This document shows positions 12,437-24,597 of a stretch of DNA of 64,000 nucleotides, piece by piece (positions within the stretch are counted from its first letter, which is position 1; each line of letters starts with the position of its first letter). The notes under the pieces were generated by a model, which worked only from the letters and a program-made list of their open reading frames with translations, did not search any database and was not told where the DNA came from. Source of the DNA: Chelonoidis abingdonii (taxonomy: Eukaryota; Chordata; Testudines; Testudinidae); the NCBI RefSeq assembly GCF_003597395.2, contig NC_133774.1:45772631-45836630 (forward strand). Reading direction: 5' to 3'. Made by a program: the position numbers and the translations under genes.

Positions 12437-15400
12437 CTTCATATCCATTACAGCAGTGTCCAGTGTTGTCACATCATGGCCTTCATGCTCCCCAAAAAGC
12501 TTGTCAATAGCAGAAATTGGGCACCTGCACTGGCAGCAATAAGTATCAACATGGACCTTCTTAATTTCTTTTTGTTGACTCTCACTTTCAGATATGTCGA
12601 GTGATGATTTTTCAGAATTCATCACCACAAAGTCTGAATCCTCATGTTCAATGGGTGTCTCTTGCTCTGTCTCATTTACAGATTCATAACTATAGCTAAT
12701 CTGCTCAAACGATTCCCTGTCTTCAAACAATAAATGTTCATGTGCCAATTCAGAGGATATTTCATCTTGCAAAAGTTCTTCTTGGGTAATCACTTCATAA
12801 TCCATTGACTCAGCAAGATGTTCATCAGTCTCCAAGCACTGCTCCTCTCTCGTTGAATCTGATGGAAGGTTATCGAAATCACGTCTAAAAGGCTGTATGT
12901 TTAAATCACCTGATGCCTTATCAAACTTTACTCCAGGTTCTGGAAGGCCAGTCTTTACTTCTAGGTTATGCTTTGCTATATTCTTGGCAGTGTTTTCTCT
13001 GACTCTGTTTTCATTTGTCTGCTCATCTGTATCAAATAGATATTTTTCCCCATTGTTCACACTTTCAAAATGATCATGGTCTAAATCATATGTCTCTTTT
13101 GTCATGGGTTGAAGGTGATTATTCAAATATGAAATTAATTGCTCTGGTTTCTGAGTACAAACATATTGATTGCTTTCACTTTCATCAACAGGTGTTCTTC
13201 CATGAGGAATGTAATTATCCATTTTATTAACTGTTGCTATTTCATGTTCTTCTTTCCGCTCATCTGTTCGAGGAGTTACTGTCTTTGATTTATCTTGCAC
13301 AGAGGCTTCTTTTTGATTAGCAATTACCTCAGAATCTAATATTTGACTGGACTCTTCATGACTCATTTGCTCTGACAATTCCTCGTGTGTTGCTGCAGGT
13401 GCATTTTCTTCCTCTTGTTGACTAGTGAGATCATTTCTTGCATCTGAAACAGTAAGCTTGCTTCCAAAAGGAACTGCCTGAGTTGGCTGACAAATAGTTA
13501 CTTTAATATAAGTAATAAACGGGATTCTCTCTCCCGTCACAATTTCCCCTTCTGACAAGACCTGGGTTTTGGTGGATTCTTCAGATAAAGTATGAACAGA
13601 TTGCTGCTCCTTTTCAATTACCTCATAAAAATCCTTATGTTTGTCTCCTGAAACCCTCAGTTGGCCTGACAGGTCTTTATTAATAGACTGAGCTTTTGAA
13701 ACTTGATCTTTTTGAGACCCAGCTGCGTTGCAAGGAATATCATCTTTAAGAATGTATTTTTCAAAATATATTCCAGTTTCATCGTCTGTGTCAGAATTTC
13801 TAGGAAAAGATGCATCAGAATTCCCACTCTCTTCATCAGAAGGAGGCTCATTTTCACCTTTTGCATTTTCTCCCACTGCTTCTGCATAGAGGTCCTTGTA
13901 TAAAAATGCCAGTGCAGGTGGCTCCTCTAGAAGTTCTGGGTTAATTGCGCTGACTGATGTGGGAAACAACATAGACCGTTCTAACACTCCTTCTTCTGTA
14001 TCAAATAAGGGTGTGCCTGGTAACTTCTGTTCATCTTCTGTATTTATTACTTTTTTACTACAGTCAATTGATTTTTGCATAGTCAAAAATTTCTGAGCAC
14101 CTGCATGAGACTGCATCTTGCTTTCTTGTTCTATCATTCCATAAAAGGTTTCATCTAAGTCATTATCTAGTAAAATAAATTCATCTTCTGAAGTATTAAC
14201 ATCAGAATTTCCAGTTGAAGAGATGGTTTCTTCTGTATGCTTCTTAGGGTTTGTCATTACAGCATCACAGGGAGATAGCCCCTGAACAGATAGTTCCGTG
14301 GGGGATTTGTCATCAATCAAAGTATACTTTTCAAAATAATCCATCTCAATGGTACTCTCATTAGGATTCAAAACTTCACCACTTTTATTTTCTGACAGAG
14401 TGGAAATTTCCTCCTCTGTTTCTACAATTTCCTGAGCATCTACTTCAACAAGTTCTTTTTGTTCCATATCTTTAACTTCGGTGTCATCTGTCACTGAGTT
14501 TTCTGAAATTTCTGTAGCTGTTCCGTATGCTGACGCTTCATGGTCACCATAATCAAACAGTTTTGTTTTAAAGAGGGTATTTGTTTCTAAGTATTCTAGT
14601 TTATCTGGCATGTGTTTGCTTTCTTCTTCATCCACTGAAGAAATGAGTGGGACAGCATGAATGTTCAATATCTCATAGCCTTCTGAAATGATATTAAACA
14701 TATCTTTTTGTTCATCAGGTTCTGGAGTATATTTGGATTCTTCTGCAGAGTTCACACGTTCTGTTAATTTCTCTTCTCTCGGTAGATAATGTTCACGCCC
14801 TTTTGCTTCTACATTTGAAAAATGCTGTATTTCTTCTGCTGTTGAAAGGTCTCCAATGCTAGTTAGTGTTACATTATTTACATTTTTATCTGAGGCTGGA
14901 TTACCTGGTAGTGAGGAGTATAAACTTTGTGTGTGGGTTTCATTAATGGGCTCTGATAGGAGATTATGGGAAGCTTCATTTGAAACAAAATCAGATACCA
15001 TTGTCATATCTGATTTATTCTCATTAGTACTTTGGGCTGTACGTGCTGTCTGAAGTCTACCTGGAAATTGTTTTGATTCAAAGTATTCAACTTCATTTGG
15101 AAAAGACTGAATTTCTTGCTTGTCTGCTTCGTTATTATTTATAGGAACAGCTGAGCCAGTTTTTGACTCTTCTGACAACAAAGCAGTTTCCTCAAAAGCA
15201 TAGGCTTGAATTTCTAGATTCTCTGTTTCATTAAAAGGCCTAACTAAGGTGGTTTTTAACTGTGCTGATGGGAAACTGTCTACTTCAGCTGAATAAGACT
15301 GATTTTCTTGCATCATGGTTTCATCAATAAAGTCTGATGAAACAGCCATTGATTGTTCAGATGACATATATTCTGTGTCAGGCAAAGCAGAATCAATATC

Positions 15401-17870
15401 ATGCTTCTCTTCCTCATTAATAGAACCAGCTGAAAAGTTCAACACTTCTGAAACCAAGTCTGGCACTTCATGTGCATCAGGTTGTATTTCTTGCTTATCA
15501 CTTTCAGCAATAAAGATGGGAGAAGGAGCTGTTAACTGTGCTGACAGCAAGTATTCTGTGCCCAGTGAATAAGCCTGAAGTTCTTGCCCATCTCTGTCAT
15601 CAGTATGCATTAGTGGCATAGTGATTAACTGTTCAGACATCATGTTTTCTGTTTTAGGTGAATGTAGCTGAATTTCTTGCATCTCTGCTTCATCAGTGTC
15701 ATATGATGAAACTAAAGAGTGAGACTTTGATTTTGCAGGCTTGGGTCTATATGGCTGAATGTCTTGCTTTTCTTCATCATCAATAGACTGTGACAAAACT
15801 AAGTGTTTAGGCACAGATTGTGCAGTTGCAGGTGAAGAAGATTGAATTTCTTGGGGAATTACTTCATCAACTGAATAATATAAAAGTGAACGTTCAGGCT
15901 CCAGTCCTGTAGGTACATGTGAATAACATTGACTTTCTCGGATTGTACCTGCAGGTACAAGTAAATATGGCTGAATTTCTTCATTCTCTGCTTCTTCAAT
16001 GGAATGTGATAACATTCGATGTTCACACTCCAATTGTGCAGCTTGTTTCTCTGCTTCATCAATGGAATATGACAAATCTGAAAGCTCAGACTCAGGTTCT
16101 GCAGTTACTTGTGAATAATATTGACTTTCTTGTGTTTCTGTTTCATCAACAGGATATGATAAATCTACAGTTTCAAACTCCAGTTGTTCAGCTGCAGGTG
16201 AATAAGACTCTTGCTCTTCTGCTTCTTCAATGGAATAGAATAGATCTGAATGTTCAGACTCTGACTGAGCAATTATGGGAGTATTTGGCTGGATATCTTC
16301 CTGGTCTGAATGTTCAGACTCCAATTGCTCTGTTTCTTGTTTCTCTGTTTCACAAGTAGAATATGATATATCTGGTTGTTCAGATTCCAGTTGTGCAATT
16401 ACAGGCGAATAAGGATGAATTTCTTGCTTTTCCGCTTCCTCGATGGAATATGATATATCTGGATGTTCACATTTGGATTGTGCAGTTATAGGTGGATAAG
16501 GTTTAATATCACGCTTTTTTATTTCAGATAAAACTGAATGTTCAGGCTCCAACTGTGTAGTCACAGGTGAATAAAACTGAATTTCTTGCTTCTCTGTTTC
16601 CTCACCAGTATGTGATGAACTAGAACGTTCAGAGACAGATTCTGTAGATATAGGCAAATAAGGCTGAGTTGCTTGCCCCTCTGGTTCATTAATACAATCT
16701 GTTGAAATGGTCTTTGTGGCCAAAAATGAATTAGGCTGAATTTCCTGGTTCTCTCCTTCATCAATAAGAGATGGTGTAATGGACAATGGCTGTTCTGAGA
16801 TTACATTTGTAGTCTCAGAAGGAAAGGGCTGTATTTCTTCTCTCTCTGCTATATCCATAAGATCTGATGGCTCAGATATTGGCCATTCTGATATTGATGT
16901 TACGGGCATGGGTGAACTTGTGTGGATTTCCTGCTTCCCTTCTTCCTCAGTAAGGTATGATGAAAAAGACAGTGACTGCTCTGATGTCTCATGTACAGTC
17001 TCAGCTGGAGAAGACTGTGTCTCTTTTCTCTCTTCTTTATCAGGAGGAACTGTTACACCCGCATTTGAAAAACTGCTAGATTCAATATTCATTTTGACAT
17101 GTTTTATATTATGAAGTGAACCATCATCCCTATCATTGCAATTCTTTTCAAGATGCGCCAAAGAAGGTGAGGAAAGGCTTTGATTTAAGAATCCTTTGTG
17201 CTGTTGCTTCTGCTTCCTTTTTATATCTGATGGCACAGCTGGATCTTTACTACCCTTCTTTTGGAAAAATTTTGGCGTTTCTTCTTCTGAAATTGAATTG
17301 AACTTCTGGATTTTAGCTCTTACAGCTCCATTAAGGGCTGGCCTTCCTTTTTTCAGTTTATTTTCTTTACCCATGGACTTTGAGGCAATTGAAGCATGTG
17401 ACACTGGTTCCCCTGTAATGTCTAGCAAATCTTCATCTTTTGAAGTTTCTGCATCCATAGCTTGTGTTTCCAGTTGAGCAGCATTTAACTTAGCATCCTG
17501 CACTTTTGTGGGAGCATCTCTTAATTCTTGCATCTGCGTTCTGGACAAGTCACTCTTTTTGCTGCCCTGGCCTCCCTTCAAGTCTGATGTCCTATCTGAT
17601 GATTTACACATCCTTTTCCGGACAGTCTTACCTTCATCCATGAGAAAGATAACTTTCACTGGGGGAGAATCTATAGATGAACTTTCAACACTACAAAGAT
17701 CAGAAGTAGCACTTGCTTCTGAGGCCCAAGGAGTGGAACATCTACTTGAGCTGGTTTCCCATGGTATTCCACTATCTTCACTTTGAACTGTTACCACAGA
17801 AAAGGAAGGGTCGGACATGATGCATTGTAGCTTGGGTTTCACATCTTCATTCTGGATAATCTTCTTTAAA
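12437..17870 (-). CDS. CMYA5: CMYA5 exon 2, giant repeat-bearing exon of myospryn
   Basis: A 5434-bp exon with a minus-strand acceptor (ttattattatag) at 17871-17872 and a GTAAGC donor at 12431-12436. It gives 1811 codons plus one base completing a split codon. The frame should start at the splice site (LKKIIQNEDVKPK); the GTG at 17842 is not a real start. Landmarks: SDPSFSVVTVQSEDSG and SSRCSTPWASE near the N-terminus, both hallmarks of myospryn. Residues about 335-975 are an acidic disordered array of degenerate units of about 30 residues (EEAEKQEIHPYSPVIAQLES type). IISEGYEILNIHA lies near 1098 and YFEKYTL near 1216. EEPPALAFLYKDLY lies near 1353, a second motif (YFEKYIL) near 1405, and a B-box-like Cys/His cluster (CCQCRCP...HEGH) near 1815. 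The exon is roughly half the length of the mammalian one (human protein about 4069 residues). It acts as a muscle scaffold and PKA anchor in mammals. Confidence 0.97.
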
Positions 17871-18200
17871 CTATAATAATAAATAAATAAAAGTATGGTA
17901 GGATCATTTATTATAAAAAATCAATTACAGTAAAATCAAACATATCTAAATCTGAAAAACAGTCTTCCTTAAGTACTGTAACAAATATAGGCATAAATAA
18001 TGTAACATTTTGTCTGACAAATATACTGTTGGCATTGATAACGTCGTATGTTGTAAGATTGTATAAAAACACTAAGGACTTCAAATTTTATCTCACTTAT
18101 GCTAGCATGAAGTCAGAGTCTGGCTTTAAAACTTAAAGGAAGCTTAATGTTCTGCAAAAATCTAAGCATGAAATAAATCAGCAATATCACTAAAGATCTA

Positions 18201-18358
18201 AGGCCTGATTCTCCAATGCCTGATACCTTGTGGAGTCATTTAAACCTGTACTATGTTGGCATAAATGCTCACATACAGATTTGGTAGCATTTTGCACCTA
18301 CTTTGCACAGATATAAATGACTAATTCAAAGTACAAGGTGGTGGAGATTCAGGCCCAT
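18201..18358. mobile_element. Short foldback MITE
   Basis: The left end ggcctgattctcc and the right end ggagattcaggccc are inverted repeats about 158 bp apart. The type recurs elsewhere in the window (for example 24598-24718, with aggatcaggccc). Non-coding. Confidence 0.65.
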
Positions 18359-18974
18359 AGTTTATTACAACATCTTAGTTCTCTTCATCTTCCAACCTAA
18401 TAAATTAAAGTTCATTAATTTAGGTCAATTCAGTGTATAAGGGTGTTACAAATAATAAAAATATTCCTCTAAAATTATGGGTTTATCTAAGTCCTCCAAC
18501 ATGCCAATAAATGGTTAACCATGATTTTAAAAAGAAATTTTTAAAATATTTATGGTACATAAAATTCCAATAGCTATCATTTCTATCAGTGATTTAAGTA
18601 TATTGTTTCAGGAAAAACCTACAGAACAATTTACCTCTCCGGCTTTATAAACTACAGCAGCAAAAAAGGTTAAAATGATTAAATAATTAAGGATGAAGTC
18701 ACAAATTTATTTCAGTAAAGAAACTGAATAGTAATATGCAGAAAATAGAAAAGACTACCAGCAAATGTTCAACCCTCTACATTTCTTCAATACCCAATAC
18801 CTTAAAAACTTCCATTGAGTAAAGCAAACCACAGAGACGGCAGAAGATGTCCTCCATTAGCCACCTTGCTATGGAAAAGGCCTTAAAAAGCCTGTAACCT
18901 ACCTAGCAACTGTCTGAAGGAAAACTGCCAATGTCTCCAGCCCCATCTGATTGAGTACAAAGAAGAGCTCGGAA

Positions 18975-19055
18975 GAAGAGCTCCGTGTAGCTCAAAAGCT
19001 TGTCTCTCACCAACAGAAGTTGGTCCAATAAAAGATAAACACACGCATTGAAGCA
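18975..19055. repeat. Retroelement 3'-tail fragment
   Basis: The phrase agctcaaaagcttgtctctc followed by accaacagaagttggtccaa and taaaagata is a frequent interspersed-repeat tail in turtle DNA. It is similar in style to the Penelope-like tail at 26.6 kb. Family assignment is uncertain. Confidence 0.4.
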
Positions 19056-19437
19056 ACTATGAACTCTCAAAGCCTACTTCATGGGATGAGGCAAACTTGC
19101 AGCTGAAACATTCTAGTTCCACTGAATAGAGGGAGATAGTCATGCTTTGAACTACCTTTATCTGGCTAATATAATGTAATTACACAGATAGGAATAAAGA
19201 GCTAACCTGTGATATACAAGACTCCGGGATCAGAGCCAGGTGGAACTCATTGTCTTAGTGGACACAAGGAGGAGACTGAGCAGCACTGACTTTGTTTACA
19301 GATGGCAAGTAGAGATTAGAGAAAAAGGATAAACTACAACCACATTGACTTAAAAAACATTCTCCAACATATGGTAGAAGACAGACATGTTAAAGCACAA
19401 GGAAAAAGAAAACTCAAAGGAGTACAATGGTCTACAG

Positions 19438-19720
19438 CAGGGGTCGGCAACCTTTCAGATGTGGTGTGCCGAGTCTTAGTTTATTCACTGTAATTTAAGG
19501 TTTTGCGTGCCAGTAATACATTTTAATGTTTTTAGAAGGTCTCTTTCTATAAATCTGTAATATATAACTAAACTATTGTTGTGTGTAAAGTATATAAGGT
19601 TTTTAAAATGTTTGAGAAGCTTCATTTAAAATTAAATTAAAATGCAGAGCCCCCCAGACCAGTGGCCAGGATCCAGGCAGCATGAGTGCCACTGAAAATT
19701 AGTTCATGTGCCTACCCCTG
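19438..19720. mobile_element. hAT-type MITE
   Basis: The element begins CAGGGGTCGGCAACC and ends GCCTACCCCTG, with short terminal inverted repeats. It is flanked by 8-bp target-site duplications gtctacag (19430-19437) and gtctatag (19721-19728), with one mismatch. Eight-bp duplications and CAGGGG tips are typical of the hAT superfamily. There is no transposase frame. A sister copy lies at 23438-23743 in the opposite orientation. Confidence 0.88.
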
Positions 19721-20806
19721 GTCTATAGAAAACCTTAAACTCCAAAAACTAGAAGCATACAGCCCCCACTCCCCTTGTTTCAAAAGTACCCGCAAAGCAG
19801 TTGTGTGTCATGCCTGTCACCCAATAGAGCACATCAGGCAGAACTGACCAAAGCACTGACAATTCTGTTTCACAGCAACTTTTGAGGTTGAAATTTGTTT
19901 TCATATACACTGGAAAGGAAAACACTTTCAAATACATTCGTGAAAATGGAAGAGCTTGTTTTATAAATGTCACTGATTTATACATCATTAAAGTGTGTGT
20001 AAATGAAGTGGGGTGGAGACACGCATTGGCTAAACGGGGAAGAAGAGGGATTGTTGCAGTAAGAGGAGGGGAGTGGTGTGAAAGAGCAAATCTGCCTGGG
20101 AGGGAGATGGAAATGGGAGAGAAGAGTGAAGTTAGAAGGAAATGGAGATGAGAGTGAGGCTGGAAGCTGAATGACCACAAACAATGGCTACACAATGAGC
20201 AAAACAAGTATTCAGAGCCCCAGAGTGCAGAGCTGCTGCTACCTTTGTGGAGAGGCAGAGTGGAGTTCACGGGGCCTGATCCCCTAGGGGGTGGGGTGAT
20301 GTGTGAGTGAGAGTGTGGTGAGATAATTGGGAAGCTGGAAGCCTCTGCCTTCCTCCCTGAACCATCGGTGCAGTTAGTATTAGGTCTTTGGGGAATGAGC
20401 CCAGAGAGGGATTCCATAGGACACTTCCTGTGAACTCCTCCTGGCTGCTGCTGACAGAGCCGGCTTTAGTGCGGGACCCAATAGAACATTTTCAGCTGGG
20501 CCCCAGCAGGGATGACTAAAAAAAAAAAAAAAAAAAAGTGTAAAAAAAAAAAAGCCTTTCATTCTTAGCAACCGGTCCCTATAAGAAGTTCTGATTTAAG
20601 GGATGTGCCACGTATGCATTTTTTTGTACCATAGGGTTACCATACATCTGTATTTTCCTCCCGGATGGCGATTTAAGAAGCAAAAAGCCTGACAGTCCAG
20701 GAAATATGGATGTATGTTAAACCAACCTAAACTCTTTTTTTAAAAAGAGGGCCTGAACTAGAAATGAGCTCTGTTTTAAAATGGGTCCCCGCCACCCAGG
20801 GGGGTG

Positions 20807-20927
20807 CTAGGTGACCAGATGTTCCGATTTATGGGGACAGTCCCGATTTTTGGGTCTTTTTCTTATAGAGGATCCTATACCCCCTACCCCATCCCGATTT
20901 TTCACACTTGGTGTCTGGTCATCCTAG
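20807..20927. mobile_element. Small MITE (gtgaccagat family)
   Basis: The left end ctaggtgaccagatgttccg and the right end tgtctggtcatcctag are inverted repeats. Internal phrases gggacagtcccgatttt and atcccgatttttcacactt are also partly palindromic. This is a very common short repeat type in turtle genomes. A related sequence with taccatacatctgtattttc lies just upstream at about 20630-20720. Confidence 0.7.
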
Positions 20928-20999
20928 GATGTGGACATGTGTGGGTCCCAGGTGCTCCCTGCCCCCTCATTGAAGCAGGTGTACAGGGTTACTGCCCTG

Positions 21000-21800
21000 G
21001 GAACTGCAGGGCACCATTGGACAAGGGACTGGCTGGAGGCAGGGCAGGGGTGACTAGAGGTAGGGTGTGGCTGCAGGTAGGGCAGGTGCTAGGCTATCTG
21101 GAGACAGAGGGTTGTTGGGGTGGCTGGCTGGCTTCAGGCGGGGCCACAGAGGGGTGCGGAATGGGTTGGCAGGGCTGGAGACAGAGGAGTGCGGGACTGG
21201 CTGGCTTCAGGCAGGGGGGTGTACCAGGGGTTGGCTGGACAGGGGCAGACGTGCGGGGCTGGTGCGGGCAGGGCAGGAGGTGCAGCAGGGCTGGATGGAG
21301 ACGAGCTGGCTGTGGGCAGGGGGTGCAGGGCTGGCTGGAGACAGGGGCTGGTGCAGCGCTGGAGGCAGGGCAGGGGATGCGGGCTGGCTGGAGACAGGGG
21401 CTGGTGTGGGGCTGGAAGCAGGGCAGGCGATGCGAGGGCTGGCTGGAGACAGGGGCTGGTTGCAGGCAGGGCAGGGAGTGCGGGGCTGTCTGCAGACAGG
21501 GGCTGGTGCGGGCAGGGACGGAGGTGTAGGGCTGGTGCTGGCAGGGCAGGGGGTGTGTCAGGGGCTGGCTAGAGACGGGCTGGCTGCGGGCAGGGTGCGG
21601 GGCTGGCTGGAGACAGGGGCTGGCTGCGGGCCTGGCAGGGGTGGGGGCTGGCTGCAGGCAGGGACTGGCTGCAGGCCGGGCATGGGGTGTGGGGGCTGCA
21701 GACAGAGCTGCTGCAAGGGCAGGGGGGTGCATGGCTGGTGTGGGCAGGGGGTGCAGGAGGGGCTGGCTGCAGGAAGGGGGGGCAGATGAAGGGGGTGAGT
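21000..21800 (+). repeat. GC-rich minisatellite
   Basis: An irregular tandem array of units of about 35-45 bp built from ggctggctggagacaggggc, ggctggtgcgggcagggca and related variants, with at least fifteen units. All frames stay open, giving long glycine/tryptophan- or proline-rich open frames on both strands. These are artefacts of composition and periodicity. Confidence 0.9.
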
Positions 21801-21839
21801 GCCTCCTCCTCTCCACCAAGGTAGTAGCAGAAGCCCGGG

Positions 21840-22260
21840 GTTTGGGGGCTATTTAAAGGGCCCAGGTCTCCCTCGCTTCTACCGCGCCGGCCCTTTAAAT
21901 AGCCACGGGAGCCCTAGGGAAGTGGCAGGGCTCCGGGGACTATTTAAAGGACAGGGGTGGCAGAGTCAGCTGAAGCCTGCCCCCTCTACCCCAGGGCTTG
22001 GAGGGCTATTTAAAGGGCCCGGGGCTCCCCTGCTTCTACTGCCATATCCCTTTAAATAGCCAAGGGAGCCCTGGGGAAGCAGTGGGGCTCCGGTGGCTAT
22101 TTAAAGGGCCGGGGTGGTAGAAGCAGCAGGAGCCCCAGACTTTTTAAATAGCCCCCAGAGCCCTACCCCAGAGCTCCAGCAGTGGGGCTGTGGTGGCAAT
22201 TTAAAGGGCCTGGGGCTCCAGTCCTCCTGGGAGCCCCAGGCCCTTTAAATTGCCCACTGG
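21840..22260. repeat. Array of alternating inverted TTTAAA units
   Basis: About nine copies of the unit ggctatttaaagggcc or its inverse ggccctttaaatagcc lie near 21847, 21888, 21937, 22002, 22046, 22094, 22139, 22194 and 22238. They generally alternate in orientation and are spaced about 40-55 bp apart. Each pair can form a hairpin with GC-rich arms. This looks like an internally amplified foldback element. Confidence 0.8.
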
Positions 22261-23437
22261 GGAAGCCAGGCCACCCCAGTACAGCACACTGGCTCTTGCC
22301 AGTACACCGTACTGGGGCTTGGGCACGGGGCCCAATTCAAGGGGATTGGTTGAATTGGCCTAAAGCCAGCCATGGCTGCTGATTTTGTTCCGCATTTAGT
22401 AAGGAAAAAGGGAGACGAAGGGGCCTGACTTGTCTCCACTGCTCTCACCAGTGCTGGCTATTTTGAGGAAGGAGCCCCCAGCTGTCAGGGTATTTCCATA
22501 GCCCACACCTGAAAGCTCTTCCTCTCTCATGGAGAGCAGCACCCATGGAGGGAAAGGCGGCCATGGGCCTTGTGCCCTGAACAAGTCCCTCTGGGTTTGA
22601 AAAAAATGGTAAAGATCCTCAGAGCTGCACATGACCCAAATACCATGGGTGAGAGAAAGCACTGTTGGCACCAGTCCAATTCAGATTAGCTGGTAGACAG
22701 GAAAAGGAAACTGAAGCAGGAATCCTGGCATTGCTGTGCAGGACAATACATCAGGCCAATCCAATGTACTGTGGTGATTTCATTATCAGGGAGCATCTTA
22801 CTGCTGTTCTTGCTATTTTACACTTGCAGTGAGCGGTAACAGAGGCATCCACCAGTTTATTCATTTCGAGCCCTTTTACTTAAAACCTCAACCCTAGTGG
22901 TGAATTTCCTGGGCCCATACTACTTTGTGCCCACATTCTCATGTGGTGCAGTAGGGTAACATCTTTACCCATCCAGTATACAGCCTACTGATTGCACGAG
23001 GCCTTTGTATACTCAACACCTTGTTTCTTTCTCCTCCCCTCACCTAATCAGAAGGTGCTGACCTATTTGAGAGAGGCTAAAAAAAATACTGAAACAAACA
23101 AAAAGAAAATACACTCTCCAACTCCCATTTACTTTAGTAGGTGGGTCTAGAGTACCTATACTTACAAACTTAGTTACACCACTGTGACAGTCCCCTCTGG
23201 GCCCTGCCACATCCCACCCACTGGCTGCCAGGCAGCTCCTTCTCCATACTGGCTAGCAGAACCTCTGACCTACTCAGATCAGTCCACTACTCAAGTTAGA
23301 CTCCTCAATCCACTTCTCCAGCTTCCTTCAGGCTGAGGGCAGCCTTTGACCCTTCTATACCGCCTCTCACCATCTTCCTGGCTTTGTCTCCTTTTAATTG
23401 CAAGTAGGTTTGCCAACCCTCCAGGATTGTCCTAGAG

Positions 23438-23743
23438 CAAAGGCAGGCAACATATGGCCCGGGTGCCAAAGGCGGCACACGAGCTGGTTTTCAGTGGCAC
23501 TCACACTGCCTGGGTCCTGGCCACTGGTTCGGAGGGCTCTGCATTTTATTTAATTTTAAATGAAGCTTCTTAAACATTTTAAAAACCTTATTTACTTTAC
23601 ATACAACAATTGTTTAGTTATATACTATAGACGTATAGAAAGAGACCTTCTAAAAAACATTAAAATGTATTACTGCACGCGAAACCTTAAATTAGAGTGA
23701 ATGAAGACTCAGCACAGCACTTTTGAAAGGTTGCTGACCCCTG
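23438..23743. mobile_element. hAT-type MITE (inverted sister of 19438-19720)
   Basis: The right end reads ggttgctgacccctg, the inverse of the caggggtcggcaacc tip of the 19.4-kb copy. The interior is the same AT-rich core in reverse. Flanks are tcctagag (23430-23437) and tcccagag (23744-23751), an 8-bp duplication with one mismatch. The outer left end has drifted (caaaggcagg). Confidence 0.82.
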
Positions 23744-24597
23744 TCCCAGAGTCTCCAGGAATTAAAGATTAATCTTGAATTCAAGATTATTTCATGTGAT
23801 GAAACCAGGAATACGTCCAAACAAAATAGAGGGCATGTTGTTTTAATGGCAATTCTCCAGAACCTTGTATTTGTCCTCCAGTTCACTTGCCGTCTGAGAT
23901 TTTATCCTTAATAAAAATAATCAAGTCCAAAAGGTACAGGAAATGGTTACAACAATATATTGTCTGGTTATCTTTTGTTTTCTGAGTATTTGAGGCTGGC
24001 AGTCTGAAGTCCTTTTATCTGTATGAGCCAGCTAATGGAAGGAGCCCAGTAACAGCAGTGCCTGGACAGCTAACTGATGTTCTTTTCCTGTGATTAAACT
24101 TTAATTCCACATGTGTATCAGACTCCACAGGGAATCCTACAAATGAAGGTCTGGTAACTTGCATCGTAACAGTTTGCTTGGTGTTTTTCTCAAAGATATG
24201 ATACATCCTTTCCAAATACCATCACTGCTTTATAAGAAAATATTAGTTCTAAATGGCAATAGAAAAAATAGATGTCAGTCAAAAAGATAATTTCACAAGG
24301 TACAGTTCCAAAAGCTAGAGCACACAGCACAGGAGTTTATAAAAACAACTGGTTTATTCATGCTGACAAAGGACATGATGTCTTGCGCTGTCCTTATTAC
24401 AGGGTTCTGACACTACTTGTTAATCTCATTGTTTCCAGAAATAACAAAAGAATAACTGCAGTACCTGGCTTTGATTGAGTGGTGTGGAAAAGTAAGGCAC
24501 CATGACTTTGCTGGAGTTTTATGGAGACTGTTGCTATGAGAACTTTACAACAGATTTAAAAGGATAACTAGTTTCTGATAGAAACACTGCATTGTAG

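Larger units (their letters stand above)
20453..22375. mobile_element. Composite GC-rich DNA-transposon block
   Basis: Left motif agagccggctttag and right motif cctaaagccagccatg form an inverted pair at the outer edges, suggesting terminal repeats of one non-autonomous element or of two copies of a family in opposite orientation. Inside are A-runs (20517-20555), a separate small element (20807-20927), a minisatellite (about 21000-21800) and a field of inverted TTTAAA-centred units (21840-22260). The block is far richer in GC than its surroundings. Exact ends are uncertain. Confidence 0.5.

Noticed and set aside
17843..17870. Use of the GTG at 17842 as the start of the CMYA5 frame
   Set aside because: The frame continues upstream to a splice acceptor at 17871-17872 and no ATG is present. 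The segment is exon sequence joined to an upstream exon.
19749..20417. Minus-strand open frame of 222 codons
   Set aside because: Ser/His/Pro-rich composition, no recognisable domain, and no matching splice or promoter context. It sits next to transposon debris.
21067..21819. Long open frames of about 240 codons on both strands
   Set aside because: They coincide with the GC-rich minisatellite. Frames are open on both strands because stop codons are rare in that composition, and the proteins are simple W/G/R- or P/S-rich repeats.
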